This document shows positions 1 to 15,059 of a stretch of DNA of 64,000 bases, in pieces (position 1 is the stretch's first letter; the number at the start of each line of letters is the position of its first letter). The stretch comes from Harmothoe impar. Its lineage: Eukaryota; Annelida; Polychaeta; Phyllodocida; Polynoidae. Location of the stretch: NCBI GenBank assembly GCA_947462335.1, contig OX381707.1, positions 33,407,618-33,471,617 on the forward strand, given 5' to 3'. The notes beneath the pieces are model-generated. The model was not told where the DNA came from. It did no database searches and saw nothing but the letters and a program-made list of their open reading frames with translations. Both the position numbers and the translations under genes were made by a program.

Positions 1-420
1 CCCTGTATTAACCTTGTAGGTCAAGATAAATGCGGCATCAGTGAGTTTTCCCTCATTGAAGTGCATAGAACACGAATGTACTATGCTGTCATTACAGGGC
101 TAATGTTGTTGGCGGTTAGATTGATTTCACATGACAGACTACAGTCACCGGAGGTTTATACAACCCAGTGGATGTTGATTCAAGGTTGATTCAAGGTTGA
201 ATTGCATTTTGTGCCTACTGGGAAGGATGATCAACTGAAGGTATCAATAGTAAAACATATGTTCAATGTATATGATATGAGCCATGACTAAATTTGCATT
301 ACATCGACTGAATCCTTCTGAAAGGATTATATCTGGACGAATACCCTACATACCCATTCATATTCAAAGGCACACACATTATAAAGCTAGCATTACTGAA
401 CAAATGATTTATCTAATTGT
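1..420. other. No gene seen
   Basis: Unique-looking AT-rich DNA. It contains a short open frame from 284 that runs into the adjacent MITE and has no recognisable domain. I see no repeat, RNA gene or regulatory cluster here. Confidence 0.6.
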
Positions 421-423
421 AAT

Positions 424-652
424 TGAACCCTTTTTAAGGGCCGCATATTGGTTTAATTTGTCTGTCGTCATGCTGCATGAAAGCAGCCCTGATGAGTAAA
501 TCGCCGGGGCTCTATTGATGTGTCATGTGGACTCCACTAGGGTCGATGCACTCCCAAAGAGTTGGAATGAGTGTACACCAATACAGGGTCGATGGGTTAC
601 TCATTGGCACTGATGCATGTGTATGCATTGTAATGTCATGTACTTAAACCGT
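424..652. mobile_element. TTAA-type MITE, diverged copy
   Basis: The left end carries the family tip CCCTTTTTAAGGGCCGCAT, followed by the internal words common to the family (GTCATGATGC-like, GATGCACT). The right end has the reversed order of these motifs, ending near TGTACTTAAACC. The length of about 230 bp matches the better copies at 32.6 and 45.5 kb. Target duplication is not clean. Assignment rests on similarity to those copies. Confidence 0.55.
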
Positions 653-3600
653 GGGATATAATCTGGTCCTTTTTAGTTGTGTAAGTCTGTGAGCATTCAG
701 TGAGCATTGATAAGCAAGACAATTAGTCAGTCCTTGTGAGCTGCTGCCTGTCTCTATGAGCTACTCAGTACCTGTCCCTTCTTGGTTTCATTTTGTAATA
801 AGGGATGGCGCCATTTAGGCCCAATATCTTTCTACCTACTGATATGGCCATCTTTAGCGGGGGGTGCCAATGCATGATAGATCATACAACTGGGCTTAAG
901 TCTAGAACAATAGTATGCCAGGACAGTAATGTCTGTGCCATAGATTTCTCAGAGAGGTAATTATTTAGTCCCTGTCTCAAAATGATTCGTCTGCTCACTG
1001 CAGAGGCACAATCTCGCCATCTGGTGTGCAATCCCTGACCTAGCGTCCTAGACCTGGCTTGCGTAGAGTTGAGCAGATCTGAGCATGTGGGAGCTGCTCG
1101 TTCTGGCAGATTCCACCAGATGGAGCATGTGCTGTGTATGCCAGTTGGGAGTGATTGGCTGCAGCTGGTGTTAAGCATGGCAATAGCGACATCAGTGGTC
1201 CAAGCTAACCATTGACCAAGGCTCCTCAATACCCATGTACAAATATGATATATAAAAGACTTTCCATTGTGAAAGCATGCAGTTTCTTTTAATTACATAT
1301 GTATCGACCTTTGCTGCTCTTTAGCATCTTATTGCAATGTCTAGGCTGCCATACTGTAAATCATGTCAATATAGTAAGCTATATATTTATGTGAAGTTCA
1401 GCAGCTATTGGTCATTTATTGGCACTCAGCACTGTTGTAGAGTTGTGTCTTCTGTGGTATCTTCTTCTTACCATCATACTAAATGATAATCTACACTATA
1501 TGCCTTCGAATTTATACATTAGCAGGAAATATAAGGAGAAGGGTATTTGTGTTTGTATTCTTTCTCTTAGACAACCAAATTCTTCTATGCTATCCGGGTA
1601 GTATCCAAGCTGTGAACTCCTACTCCGGCCAGGTTAAGGAAAAATAGACAGCGGTCATAATCTTTGTGTACAGCTGCAATAATTCTTCAACAAAACACCT
1701 ACTGTGCCGCCCCAGAGCCATACGTCAGACACCTTGAACCTGGCCAGATAAAGACTGAAGAGGCAGTTAGATCAATAATGCAGCAAACCTTCACCAGGGG
1801 GATTTCTGCGATTGTTCATCTTCATTATAAGCGCGCAGCTGAGAGCATGCCAGTCGTTAACATTAATTTACAAAGATTTCCACTTCTAGGAAAGAAGGCG
1901 CTCGGGAGTTTTCTGTTATACTACTGAGGTGTCGGTGTCCGTGGGGTTGTTCTAACTAAGCGGTATCACCGTTTCGTGATATTTAAGTCTCCATGGTGAT
2001 ATTTGTTGTAAGCAGTGCAAATATGCAAAAACATCACTGCTGAGATTTAATTAATGTCATATAAATACCTGAGAGAGCAGGGTTTCAAAAGGGTGCAATT
2101 TGAAATGTAATATTTCAAGCATTATATTTTTCGATTCACTGTTGCTGAGGCAATGAGCATAATCATCTGCGTCCATACAATGCTGGAGTCGAAAGCTATT
2201 AACAGATGAAGCCATATCGGATTATCAATGTGTTACTCATAACATGCATAGATAGGAGAGCACCGTATTTATACCATATTATTTATATGCTGTTGCATTT
2301 GGTCTCATTCACCATATAATATTGGTTTTAGTGTCGACTGATTATACAAAATACGGAACATCCCTTATCAAATTAGTTTGATTGAACTGCACCAGTTTTC
2401 TATGTTACTGTGTCTATATATGATATAAATGTACATCGTAAACAACATAAATAACATGTGTCGGCCAGCATTGCATGTATATTGGATATCTTACTGAATA
2501 ACGCCTAATAGGACTTGCGACAATGTATCTAAATTACCGTCAATGTAAACTTCTCAAATCCACTAGATGAGCAAAATCACACCGAGCAAGGATAGAAAAA
2601 GAAGGCAGAATTCAAAAACGTCTATATCCTCTTACAGCAAGCTGATATTAGACAAGTTGATTGAATAAGGAAATGAAGCATTCTAAGAGCATTACATCCT
2701 AACAGAAATCAGAAAATACTTTTATCCCTTGGCAGTATCAGCCAGTATCTAAAAAGCCCCACAAGTTCACTGCAGAACCAGAGGCTCCAGCAATGCCTGA
2801 TAATTGCCCCGGCCTTCTCTGCAGTCCTAGCGTTAACATTCAATGTGACAGGCTGCACTCCACTCTCCAACCATAGGCTCTCATTCGTTAACATAGAGCA
2901 AGCTTCATAGAAACATGCATGGAGAGTGAAGCTGGAGAAGTGGGTCCACTGCGGATGACTGCCTGACGCAGGGGATTATGGGAGAAGGTTACCAAAGCCC
3001 CGGATGGAGCTGATAGAGGGCGCTGTGGATTGGGGTCAAAGAGGGCAATGCCCTAATATGGCAGGGGTCACAGAGGTCACTACCCTTATATGGTAAAGGA
3101 CACTTTGATGTGGGAACTAGAAAGGTGGAGAGGTTGGTTGAGGAGGAGGACCTAAGGGTCAGTTGATTCTAGCTGTCACCTTAAATGAGAATACTCCATG
3201 TTTGCCCCAGGTAAATTGGTAACACTCTGGGGCTAGGTTGGAATGAGAAAAAGTTCCCTGAAGAGGGGAATATAATTTGGCTCTTTATTGTACAGGGGAA
3301 GCACAATATTTTCATAAAAACTCACCTTGTGAAGCAAAGTCATAATTTTGTGACTGGTGTGCTTGGACAGAGCTATGACTGTGTTTTTTTTCAAATACAC
3401 TACTCAGTTTGCGACCTTGTTATGATTAGACCTAGAGTGAATACAGCTAGCAAAGCTGGCATTTAAAGGTAAACGCGCTGCGTAAGCATCAACGTCTTCA
3501 AAAAAGCACTGGTCTTGCACAGGCGTTTAAGTTTACATCAGTAGGGTTTTTTTCTGGGAATACTCTGGAAATATATATTTATAAATGGATTTCACAATGC

Positions 3601-3769
3601 TGACGGTATCCTAGGAACGTTCCCCAACGTGCGGGTTATGGCCCGATGAGGGTGGTGTTAATATTGCATGATCTGCATTGAGATTTGTACATTGGCTACT
3701 GAAAACCAATATTCATTAGATTTAACTGCAGCTGCTCTGGGACTGGTGATACGGGAAACAAATTATGAG
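653..3769. other. No gene seen; unique DNA
   Basis: There is no coding region I can support. Open frames here (for example the 115-codon minus-strand frame at 882-1229) show no known motif and no splice or codon signature. One GAGCTGCTC word, over-represented in the window, lies at 1091-1099. A direct repeat of nuclear-receptor half-sites, GGGTCA and AGGTCA spaced by 3 bp (DR3), lies at 3065-3079. This could be a receptor site, but single DR3 matches are expected by chance. Confidence 0.5.
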
Positions 3770-3890
3770 TTAACCCTTTAACGGTGGCATAATGCTTTAA
3801 TTGGCTATGCCTTTGGTTATCATGATGTATGAATGAAACCCTTGTGAGTAGGACTTGCAACCATAGTAATTATGCTGGCTATAAATGGTG
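3770..3890 (+). mobile_element. TTAA-type MITE, left half
   Basis: It begins TTAA then CCCTTTAACGGTGGCAT, the family end. The family's internal CATGATGTATGAATG word and a TGAGTAGGACTTGC stretch follow. The right terminus is not recognisable, so this is a truncated or solo-half copy. Confidence 0.55.
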
Positions 3891-4842
3891 TGCACATATC
3901 AATTAGTTTGGTCGTCTAATGTATTGCAGTAAGCGGATTCTTTTAACACCCAGGGAAATTTTACCATCCTAGCATGCATTTGAATATAGCAATATATAGA
4001 GAGAGAGGGAGAACTGATAAAATACCCCTATGAAAGGGAAATAAATGGCTGCCCATCTGGAATTATAAATCTCAATCACAACATTAATGGATATACATCA
4101 ACAGGACCAGGAATTGCTGAATAAATAATGATATTCTTTATATCAAAGCCATACATTTCTATCACATATGTCTCCATGTGCAGAATGTATGAATACCAGA
4201 GGGGTTTCTCATCTATCACTGCCATACCTAAATGATTAGCCACCCTCATACACTCCATGCAGCTGTGTTTGAACATCTGCTGTGGAAGGTCTTATACAGT
4301 GCCATAGAATAAACACAAGATCTAGAAGGTTTGCTGGGAGAGCATTGAGATACATTTCTATGTGCACCTGAATATCTTTGAGACCTGGGGTTTCTTTCTT
4401 CTCTAGGTGGGGAAAGTCTTATCAAAAGAAAGACATCACGTTGCGATATACTACAATCTTTGGGATAGAGCACACTGATAGGTACCTTTATTTTGAGAAC
4501 AATTCTCACAGAATGAATAATACTGCTGCTGTACACCTATACATATGCCAGTTACATATCAGCTCAGTCTCGATCCCAGTGGGACAAGATGGTACGTCTA
4601 GACAGTTAATGGGGAGTTTAACTACCATGATGCACCTGCCCTCTCCTATCCACTCACTCACCAATGTCAAATACAGAGAGTACCATTCAAAACAAGCAAG
4701 ACATGGTGCGACCTAACAGGGAGGTTACCCAGCTAAAAGAAATACGTTATTTTACGCCAAAATAACTTTTAAAATGCTATAACAGTTTGACATGATAAGA
4801 AACCCACAGAGAAACGTCATATAACGTTGTATAGAGTGTTTG
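3891..4842. other. No gene seen
   Basis: Mixed AT-rich unique DNA. The 96- and 112-codon open frames on opposite strands at 4246-4716 overlap each other and show no recognisable protein family. No repeat structure is seen. Confidence 0.5.
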
Positions 4843-5214
4843 TTAACTGGGTAGGGTATAACATAAAACCAGTGTAGAGTGGGTGTCGAGTTGACTCCAC
4901 TCAACCCAACTATTTTTCAATTGCGCAGGTGTGAGTAGACAGAAGGATAGGTGACTATTCAGGCAAATATATATAAAACTGTGTAAACGCCTGACCAATT
5001 GGCTGGTTGCTTGAAAATGGGCACTCATATTGAATGAGGAAAAATATAACACTGGATGATTGAGGCTGATAGTAGCCAACGCACCTGTTGTGAATGATGT
5101 GTGGCAGCTAGCCTTTGTTAAAGATAACTTGTAGAAGCCTCCATATCTAACAACAAATCCCATTCTCCTGCACAAAACTACAGTCAGGAAATGATCATTA
5201 GCAGACAAAACCAC

Positions 5215-5560
5215 ACGGAGACTCTCAATCACAGTTCTTCCTCTCCACACCAGGGGGAGACACCGCGGCCGCCGCAGCTTGTTCCTGGCGAGATAACAGA
5301 GTGTGGTCATTACGCTGGTGATCTATCATGGCGGCGGCTAGGGCCCTCTGTGAAGGGATGGGGGTGAGAAGAATGCAGCAGGGGGGGAGGATGTGAGAGG
5401 GTGGGGGTGGGGGTAATTAGCCATGCTAGCTACAGGTGGGATTATTAGGATTTATCTGTCTGATGGCGCTATGTCTGTGACGTCACGACGTAAGTGGTTA
5501 AATCCTCGACATCCGCTACACCGGCTTTCTCGTTGTTTCCATCGCTATAATGTAGGCTCC
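5215..5560. promoter_or_regulatory. CpG-rich promoter-like segment
   Basis: This is a local island of CpG in otherwise CpG-poor DNA. It has a GCGGCCGC-type core at about 5260-5275. At 5321-5340 there is an ATGGCGGCGGC stretch that resembles a YY1 site on the plus strand. A CREB/ATF site TGACGTCA lies at 5478-5485, followed by another ACGT. On the minus strand an ATG at 5329-5327 is preceded by GCCGCCGCC, a strong Kozak context, and opens a 34-codon frame with an alanine run that ends in a TGA. It may be a promoter with a first exon or upstream ORF on the minus strand. No TATA box or splice donor fixes the transcript. The function is inferred only from composition and motifs. Confidence 0.4.
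5379..5414 (+). other. G-quadruplex-forming tract
   Basis: Runs of G (a GGGGGGG run, then GGG, GGGGG and GGGGG) separated by short linkers satisfy the usual four-run G4 pattern. The tract lies within the CpG-rich segment and just upstream of the CRE-like site, as G4s often do in animal promoters. Confidence 0.55.
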
Positions 5561-5765
5561 AGCATTTAGCTGTAAGGGTAGCTAGCTTATTGCCTTAATA
5601 CGCCATTATCTTATTGCCGGCATGATACCTGAATACAGCACTGATGAGTAGCAAGCTGGTACATAAGCTACTTATACCACTACTGTTGTCACAGGACGGT
5701 CTTGCCTCCAACTGCCACTACAGCCTTTACCTTACTTATCCCAGTTTTGCTCCCTATACTCCCCA

Positions 5766-5815
5766 TTAACCCTTTAATGGCAGAATAGTACTTAACCCAT
5801 TTGTCGTTAAAGATG
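5766..5815 (+). mobile_element. TTAA-type MITE terminal fragment
   Basis: TTAA followed by CCCTTTAATGGCAGAATAGT matches the left end of the TTAA-flanked MITE family. The rest of the element is absent or unrecognisable. Confidence 0.4.
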
Positions 5816-7785
5816 AATAAGCACCATAATTATCATATATAAAGTATACATGTACAGTTGCAGTGTTCATGGGTTGTTCATAGTGATCTTTAAGACACAT
5901 GATAATATTGCCTGGAACAAGAAGCGGAGATGTGACTTACAGGTAAGCATGTAGCCATTATTTCTTTAATTCTTCCAAATTCTGGACCCAACAGCACACT
6001 ATATATGTATTGAAATATTTGTTACATGTAACAGCACATGTGAATGCTTGATTTTAACAGTGTATGTACCACTGCATACGATTCTGATGGCAGAGTGTCT
6101 GGAAATTAGGCCTGTCTGACCATTGAACCCTTCAATCTACAAAATTTTATATTCATGAACTTATTGGCCTTGACTCGTGCGGTTTCTAACGAGGCCACTT
6201 TAGAAGACCATTTCATTCTTTAATGTGTTTCCCCGAGTGGCAATGAGTACGGCAACCAAGTAATCAATAATTAGCAGGCACCAGTCCACTCTGCAAAGCT
6301 TTCCACTTAATTAGCTTTTTAAGTCAATGTTTTGTAGTGAAAATCTATTTCAATCAAATTAGCAGAAACCAGGGCTGGAAAACAAGTTAACCAGAATGGG
6401 AGATTTGACAAATGTAGAACAGTTAGCCTTTGACAGAAGAACCTCATTTAATAGATCTACTGGGGTGATTTTAATTGCTGTCAAACTATTGTAGTTTTCG
6501 GGACTACAATACGTTCAGTATCTCAACTACTATAGAAAATCAGACTGCGTCCCCTTGTCTGAGTTTAGTGAATCGTTATGTCATATCGCATGACTGTTCT
6601 AGAGGAAAGGAACTTTTGAATAAGATTACGCCCAAGGAAACTTAAACATGAAGAAGTGAAAAGAATTGGAAAACATGTTTTATGAAACCTCTGAGCCATG
6701 ATGTCTAATTCCTTGCCTACCTGGCCACGCACGCCTGAAGAATATTTGTTACTAAAATGTGTCCATAATGTGTTATAAAAGCAGATGGTCTTTTTGCAAA
6801 TTGAGAGATACAAGAAGTTAATGAGTCATAAAATAGTCAATGGACTTGAGTTCAATCTGCATGGGGTCCTCCCTCAAGACAGGTCTCCCCTCAGCCAAGT
6901 GATGGTGGTGCAGAAAATGATGCAGAAGCAAGTTTTAACAAATGGCAGCTTTCAAAATAGGAGAAGAGTGCAGAGGGATTACACATAAACAGTTGTAGTG
7001 GGTGTGGGTGGGTGGTAAGGCGTAGGTGGATGTGGGTGGCTGGCTGGCTGGCTATATAACAAGGATGTTTGAGTGAGAATGTGATAGAGACAGACATAAA
7101 CATACAAAGAGATGGACAGGAATAGACGTACAGAAAGATAGAGTAAAGTAAATGGTTCTTCTAGTATTAGATATTTTCTTTTTTCTTCGTTCACACAGAT
7201 CGGTGATCTCCATACCACTCCACACCACAACAATGCGATAACCGCTATTTCCTTTCACCAATCAACGCTTTGCTCCATACATGATCCCTCTCTCTTTGAT
7301 GAGAGTGCATTATCCTGTAAGACCATCCCCACAGTCCCACTCTCTACATCCCCTCCTATGCTACCCCCTCCAACAGTACAGGTCTACGCTGACCTAAGCT
7401 ACACCATGGACTCTCCTCAGTGCAACGGAATACTGCAATAGTTGGCCAGGCGATCTCAAAGCGGATGTCTGGTCCACCCTAATGGTTCTTAGAGAGGGTC
7501 ACTCCAAGCAGAGTCTTGGTCTGTGGTCCTTATGTCCCGGGTCGCCGTATATAAAAGTCTGAGGACCTGTCATACCTGAACTCCGACTGTTGCTGCCGGG
7601 GCAGCAAGTTTTATGCCTTTGAATAATGGGAGTGAGCGACCTGTACAGGCCACGTGGGGTACATTCAATTTCATCTTGGGGAATGTGTGAAAATGGCGGC
7701 AGTCTCTCGGTTCCTGGTCGGAGTGGGGTGGAGGTAATAAGGTTTGGAGGTGCCTGCGTGTGGTGGTGGCAGAGAGAAGTGAACA
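5816..7785. other. No gene seen; short simple repeats
   Basis: Unique AT-rich DNA. A short GGTGGGTGG/(GGCT)n patch lies at 7000-7055. The overlapping short open frames at 6890-7260 derive from this low-complexity patch. No gene or RNA is recognised. Confidence 0.5.
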
Positions 7786-8045
7786 GCCATTAGCCCTTTA
7801 GGGGCCGCATACTGCTTTAATGTGTTATGCCATCTGTTGTCATGATGCGTAAATGCAACCCTGGCGAGTGACCCACAAGTGCTGCATTCAGACATCATGC
7901 TGACCCTATACTATACTATTGACCCCCCCCCCTCTCCTGCGGGTTGACATGTTGCATGATGCATGAGTAGATCACCAACTCTGCATTCATACATCATGAC
8001 GGCCAATGTCATTAGAGCACTATACGGCCCTTAATGGGTAAGATA
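7786..8045. mobile_element. TTAA-type MITE, near full length
   Basis: The left end reads CCCTTTAGGGGCCGCATACT. The right end is its approximate reverse complement, AGTGCT..ACGGCCCTTAATGGG in opposite orientation. Internal CATCATG/GATGCATGA words are arranged as a palindrome, as in the other copies. A poly-C run interrupts it at 7923-7932. The flanks are TTAG and GTAA-like, so the TTAA duplication has decayed or was imperfect. Confidence 0.6.
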
Positions 8046-8369
8046 GTTTCTCACAGCATCGCCACTGCTGTGGTGTTGGGTCTAATGGACTGGCTGATTC
8101 CCTCAGGAGTATTTTGTACCAGGCAGTTGTGACTTGGTCTTTTAACACTGTACTGCCAGCTACCGAACTTCTATTATATATATCTCTGTGGGCCTACTAT
8201 TATCTCCCCTTCTGTATTGTCATTCTACCATCACTAAATTCCCAATACACTAAAGTGGCCTTCCTCCCTTCCCCTATATGTCTCTCCCTCTGTATGCTGC
8301 TGTCTGTCTCGCCTGCCTTTCTGCCTCATACTCCAAGTGCATCATACCGACTCCTTGTGAGTGTATCAA

Positions 8370-8492
8370 CCCCTATGGTCGGCATAATGATTGAATGCAG
8401 CACTAGCGATTTACTTATACCAGGGCTGCACTTATGCATGGTGACGATGAAGGGCATAATGCATTAAAGCACTACACGGCAGTTAAAAGGTT
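8370..8492. mobile_element. TTAA-type MITE, right half
   Basis: It contains the family words GGTCGGCATAATGATTGAAT and GCAGCACTAGCGA. It ends with TGCATTAAAGCACTACACGG, equivalent to the right arm of the 7.8-kb copy. The left half is missing. Confidence 0.5.
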
Positions 8493-8795
8493 TATCACAA
8501 GGCAGTTTCTTCTGATTGCTGTAGCTATGTGTACTTACATGAAATATGCAGAAAGGGGCCTGCAGCAAAACGATATTCCGTCTACTCTTACCGCCTGTGA
8601 AGATGTGACTGAGGCGTAATTATGCTCTCTAATGAAGACCTAGAATTGGGAACTCATATGGAGAAAAAATGGGAAAGTATCCAATCTTATTCAATGCAAG
8701 GACCCTCCTATATAAAGGCACTAGTGAAGAGGAACTAATGAATTTTGAAACTATTGTAGACAAGTATTATCATTAACAACCCCTTCTCGCCATTA

Positions 8796-11650
<2,855 letters not shown>

Positions 11651-12538
11651 ATGTGATGGGGCTAGCTCTAAGCAAATGGTAATGGCACGTGCTTTCAACC
11701 AATCATCTAATGAGTAACTAGAACAAAGAACCAGGGTGAAGTTGACACACGGACATGAACATAAAATGGAGTATATAATTCATACAAATAAGAAAGTGGA
11801 TGCCATGATGCTATGCATGTCCACTCCCCATATGTAATATTTTTGTGAAGTATAATCACAAAAGTTTAGATTTTATTTAGGTTAGAGCATTAATGTTAGA
11901 GCATTAATGTCCCAATTCAAAATATAAAGGATACTGCAGAAATAATGTTTTTATTACATTACATTCGACAAGCCCTAGTGCTATTGCCTATTCTAATATT
12001 GAGATAGATTACCAGCCTTCTGTTTTCTACTAAAGGCTGCCTCCAGAAGATCTAATCCTGCTTCCTCTGGCTCCTGTCTACCCTTCTTTAATCCATCTCC
12101 TCTCCATACTTTGCCTTATACATTAAAGCCTTAATTCAATTTCCTCGTTACTCGGGTAGCCCATTTCACATCTCACTATTATCTACATAGCGCTGTAAAG
12201 GCTCAGTGAGTACCTGGAATCCAATCACCAAATGGTCTGGATAGAAACTAATTTGGTTTTGCCGAGAAGAAAAAAGAGAAAAATACATATGATTTAGTTT
12301 GAGTAGAGAGAAGGTAAATGTAGATCTATATTTTATAGAGCTGCGTCTAAAGTGCTCTGGTGACACTCTCTTGGAACACAATAAGCCTATATTTATTTAT
12401 TGAATTAGATGTTCTGTTATCATGAAAGTATGTAACACATGTAAGCTTCTTTGTGAATCTACCGTAGATATACATTTATATATGGGTAGGTGTGATTTGA
12501 TGACATCTGAATATGTCAGCCATGGCCACTGCCCATCG

Positions 12539-12552
12539 GTTGCCATGGAAAC
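12539..12552 (+). promoter_or_regulatory. RFX-type X-box in copy A
   Basis: GTTGCCATGGAAAC fits the near-palindromic X-box bound by RFX factors. It departs from the best consensus at one position. The site and its flanks (GTCAGCCATG upstream, ACTAA downstream) are preserved in copy B at 20005-20018, although surrounding DNA has diverged. Confidence 0.5.
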
Positions 12553-12959
12553 ACTAACAGTAGTGGTACCCTGCTCTGTTGAAAGGTCTGAATGTCAAGC
12601 ACCACACATATCCCATCAAGTCCACTCACATTTCTTACTTCCTGCCCACATGTACATCCACCCAGCTCCTAAATTCGCTTCTCTCTATTCGCTGTGCCAA
12701 TCTTTGATTTTACATCACATTCCTAACATCATTCTCCTCTTTTCTCCATGCTACTGCATTACCTTCCGTGCTCCCACCCCTTCCTATCTTCTCTCTTTTC
12801 ACCAAACATTCTCTAGTAGCTCTCATATGAACCACCCCTTGCCACACAATCCAGTCCTGTCCGCATTCCCTAGTTCTCCTTCATCGCACTCCTTTGATAC
12901 TCAAACCACCCTCCCATCCCTATCCCCACACCAGATTCCACCTTCTGCTCCAACCCTTT

Positions 12960-13083
12960 CTGTCCATCAAGGGCCATGTCCAGCAGAGGATGCCACTAAC
13001 GACCCCTATCGTTTTACCTGGTCCTACACAGTCCCCATGGATGTGGTCGGCCATTTTGAATTGACCCACTGTTTGCCTGACAC
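12960..13083. other. Conserved block 3 of duplication (copy A)
   Basis: About 90 percent identical by eye to 20317-20437, with the first 43 bp identical. Both strands are partly open, but the differences hit all codon positions and mostly change the amino acid. In copy B the plus-strand frame gains a stop. It therefore looks like a conserved non-coding element rather than an exon. Confidence 0.55.
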
Positions 13084-13380
13084 GTAGATGTAAACCATCG
13101 CTGACACCCCACCAGCCGCGGCACACAGGGAAAGGGTTTGGACATAGCGGGATAAAATGCCAGTTCTTGGTCTTTTCTTGGTCTTCTGTCTTCCCTTGTT
13201 GCGAGAGTGCATTTCTAGGGAATAATTGAGTCTGAATAGTATAGGGAGGATGAAAGAGAGGGAACGCAAGGGAGAAGATAAAAATTAAGATAAACAGGAC
13301 GAAATAAAGGAAACAGGCCTAAAAGGACTCTCTATGTTAGAAAGTTATCTATTAAACATACAATATGATACTGATGTTTT

Positions 13381-13407
13381 GATATGTTTCCTTTTCAGGT
13401 GAGTAAG
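13381..13407 (+). other. Recursive-splice-like AG|GT site in copy A
   Basis: A pyrimidine tract (TTTCCTTTTCAG) runs directly into a strong 5' splice consensus (GTGAGT), junction 13398/13399. This back-to-back acceptor-donor with a zero-length exon is the signature of recursive splice sites in long animal introns. A homologous site occurs in copy C at 44108/44109, with about 90 bp of flanking similarity. Copy B has only a degraded TTTCAGGGTAGT near 20510. No gene model is available to confirm an intron. Confidence 0.45.
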
Positions 13408-13859
13408 AGTTTACCAGACCAGTCTGTATCTTACAAGACAGATAAGTAATATCTCCATAATCCTTCATCATTAATCGGATTACTCCACACTGCATTGTAC
13501 GTACTCAAGATCTCATCTCGCCAGTGTCTAGGCTCCTAGTGCCCATCATTCTTCTTTGCTTCAATCATTCCACCACATTTGTGTGCTCATGAATACTTAC
13601 CCTAGGTTCATGTATGCCTCAATCCCTACCTCAATGCATTAATGCCTTCCTAGCCTCCTGCCTACTTCATTCTAATTGTCACACACACACTCTCTACCTG
13701 CTTCCCTGCTATCTGTCACACTCCCTATCTTCTTCCTTCAGCCAATCTGTTTCATGATGTTTAGTCTAATCCAGGTAAAAGGTAAACACTCTAAAAACAC
13801 ATTTTAAAGTTGTGCATGGACTTTTGCTTTTTTTTTCAAATCCATGCCACATCTATGAC

Positions 13860-14230
13860 AAGTATTTATAACAATGTGACATGTGTTTATAACAATGTAG
13901 CAAAAATCATCTTTTCCCTCAGTTTTCCTTTTTTTGTATCAGTGATCTATCAACTTGCCATTAATGGCTCTGGTTTTGCTCTAGAGCTTTGAGAGTTGAG
14001 TTGTTTAGTCGGACCCAGACATCTCTTTGGAAACAGCCCTAGGGAAGCTTGTCTGAGGTAAAAACGAAGTCTGACTGTCAATGAGTGAGTCTTCGATCAA
14101 TTCGGAGGGCAGGCCTTCTTTGAAGTGATTACATACAGTGAGCTACAGTATTACAGGGGACATGTGGCATTCCATTCTCAAGGCAATGGCTGATGAGCCA
14201 AGCGGAAACACATTTGAATAGACTTTCACC
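13860..14230. other. Conserved block 4 of duplication (copy A)
   Basis: It aligns with 20755-21080. Shared landmarks are ATCTATCA.CTTGCCATTAAT, TTTTGCT..AGAG and TGTCTGAGG/GTGCCTGAGG. Indels of varying length argue against a coding role. Confidence 0.5.
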
Positions 14231-14454
14231 TTAGCATAATAATGTTTCTCATTTATTACTGCTATAAAAGCGATGGTGAGAATAGAACAAGGACTTTTGC
14301 AGTAATCTGGATAACAAATCATACAATGACATACTGTGCATCTACAATTGATGTTACCAAATTATTTCTGAGACATTTTTGGCAAATTTATTTCCACTGG
14401 CTTCAATAAAATACAGGTACATCAGATGCCTCTGGTGAGATTTGCTAATGCACA

Positions 14455-14760
14455 TCACACAGCACTATACTACCACCCTCGGGGCAGTGCAATACTGGTG
14501 TAGACAGCTCTCTGGGTGGTTAGAAGTTGTGAAGGAGGCTGCAGGGTAGCGAGGGGGATGGGACCTGACCAGGATCTAGCCCTAGGTTGTTGCAGCTAAC
14601 ACCTGTTTAGTTTGGACCAAGTCGCCTGTGTTTCCTCCAGATTATTTGTCTTACCCTGCAGATAGGTTTACCTCCATCAGCCCCTGGAGGGCCTCTGCTG
14701 ATGACTGCTACTTTAAAGTACTGTATCTAATATAGGTACTGCAGCATAGGCGCTAATGGA
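14455..14760. promoter_or_regulatory. Conserved block 5 of duplication (copy A)
   Basis: The core at 14598-14664 is nearly identical to 21774-21840. It contains an E-box CACCTG, the forkhead-like word TGTTTAGTTT, then CGCCTGTGTTTCCTCCAG, TTATTTGTCTT and CCCTGCAG. Retention of this core across an otherwise decayed duplication suggests selection, perhaps as an enhancer. The pyrimidine-CCTCCAG could instead be a splice acceptor. Confidence 0.5.
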
Positions 14761-15059
14761 AAGGATTGGGGGTGTTTGGCGAGAACTGGAGAAATGTGGA
14801 GTGATGGTTCAGGACCTATTCAATAAATGAATGGCATGTTATGGTCAGTTTCTATTTAAATTTGTTGAAAGTTGCTGAAAATCAGTTCAGAATTATTTTT
14901 TTTTAAACATGTCCCATAGTGGGATTAATTTAAGAATAAAAATCTTGAATTCATAGAACTATGATGACAGTTTCTAGCTAGGTGTAACCAGTAATACATG
15001 TTGTCCTTCATACCATAAGAGGTATCGACAGCTTTGCCATATCAGCCCTATCATAGTGC

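Noticed and set aside
4843..5310. 155-codon minus-strand frame
   Set aside because: No domain recognised. Its first part overlaps the CpG-rich spot, so it is kept only as a finding and not as a gene.
12422..13087. 221-codon plus-strand frame in duplication copy A
   Set aside because: Its middle is pyrimidine-rich and its conserved end (block 3) has non-codon-like differences and a stop in copy B.
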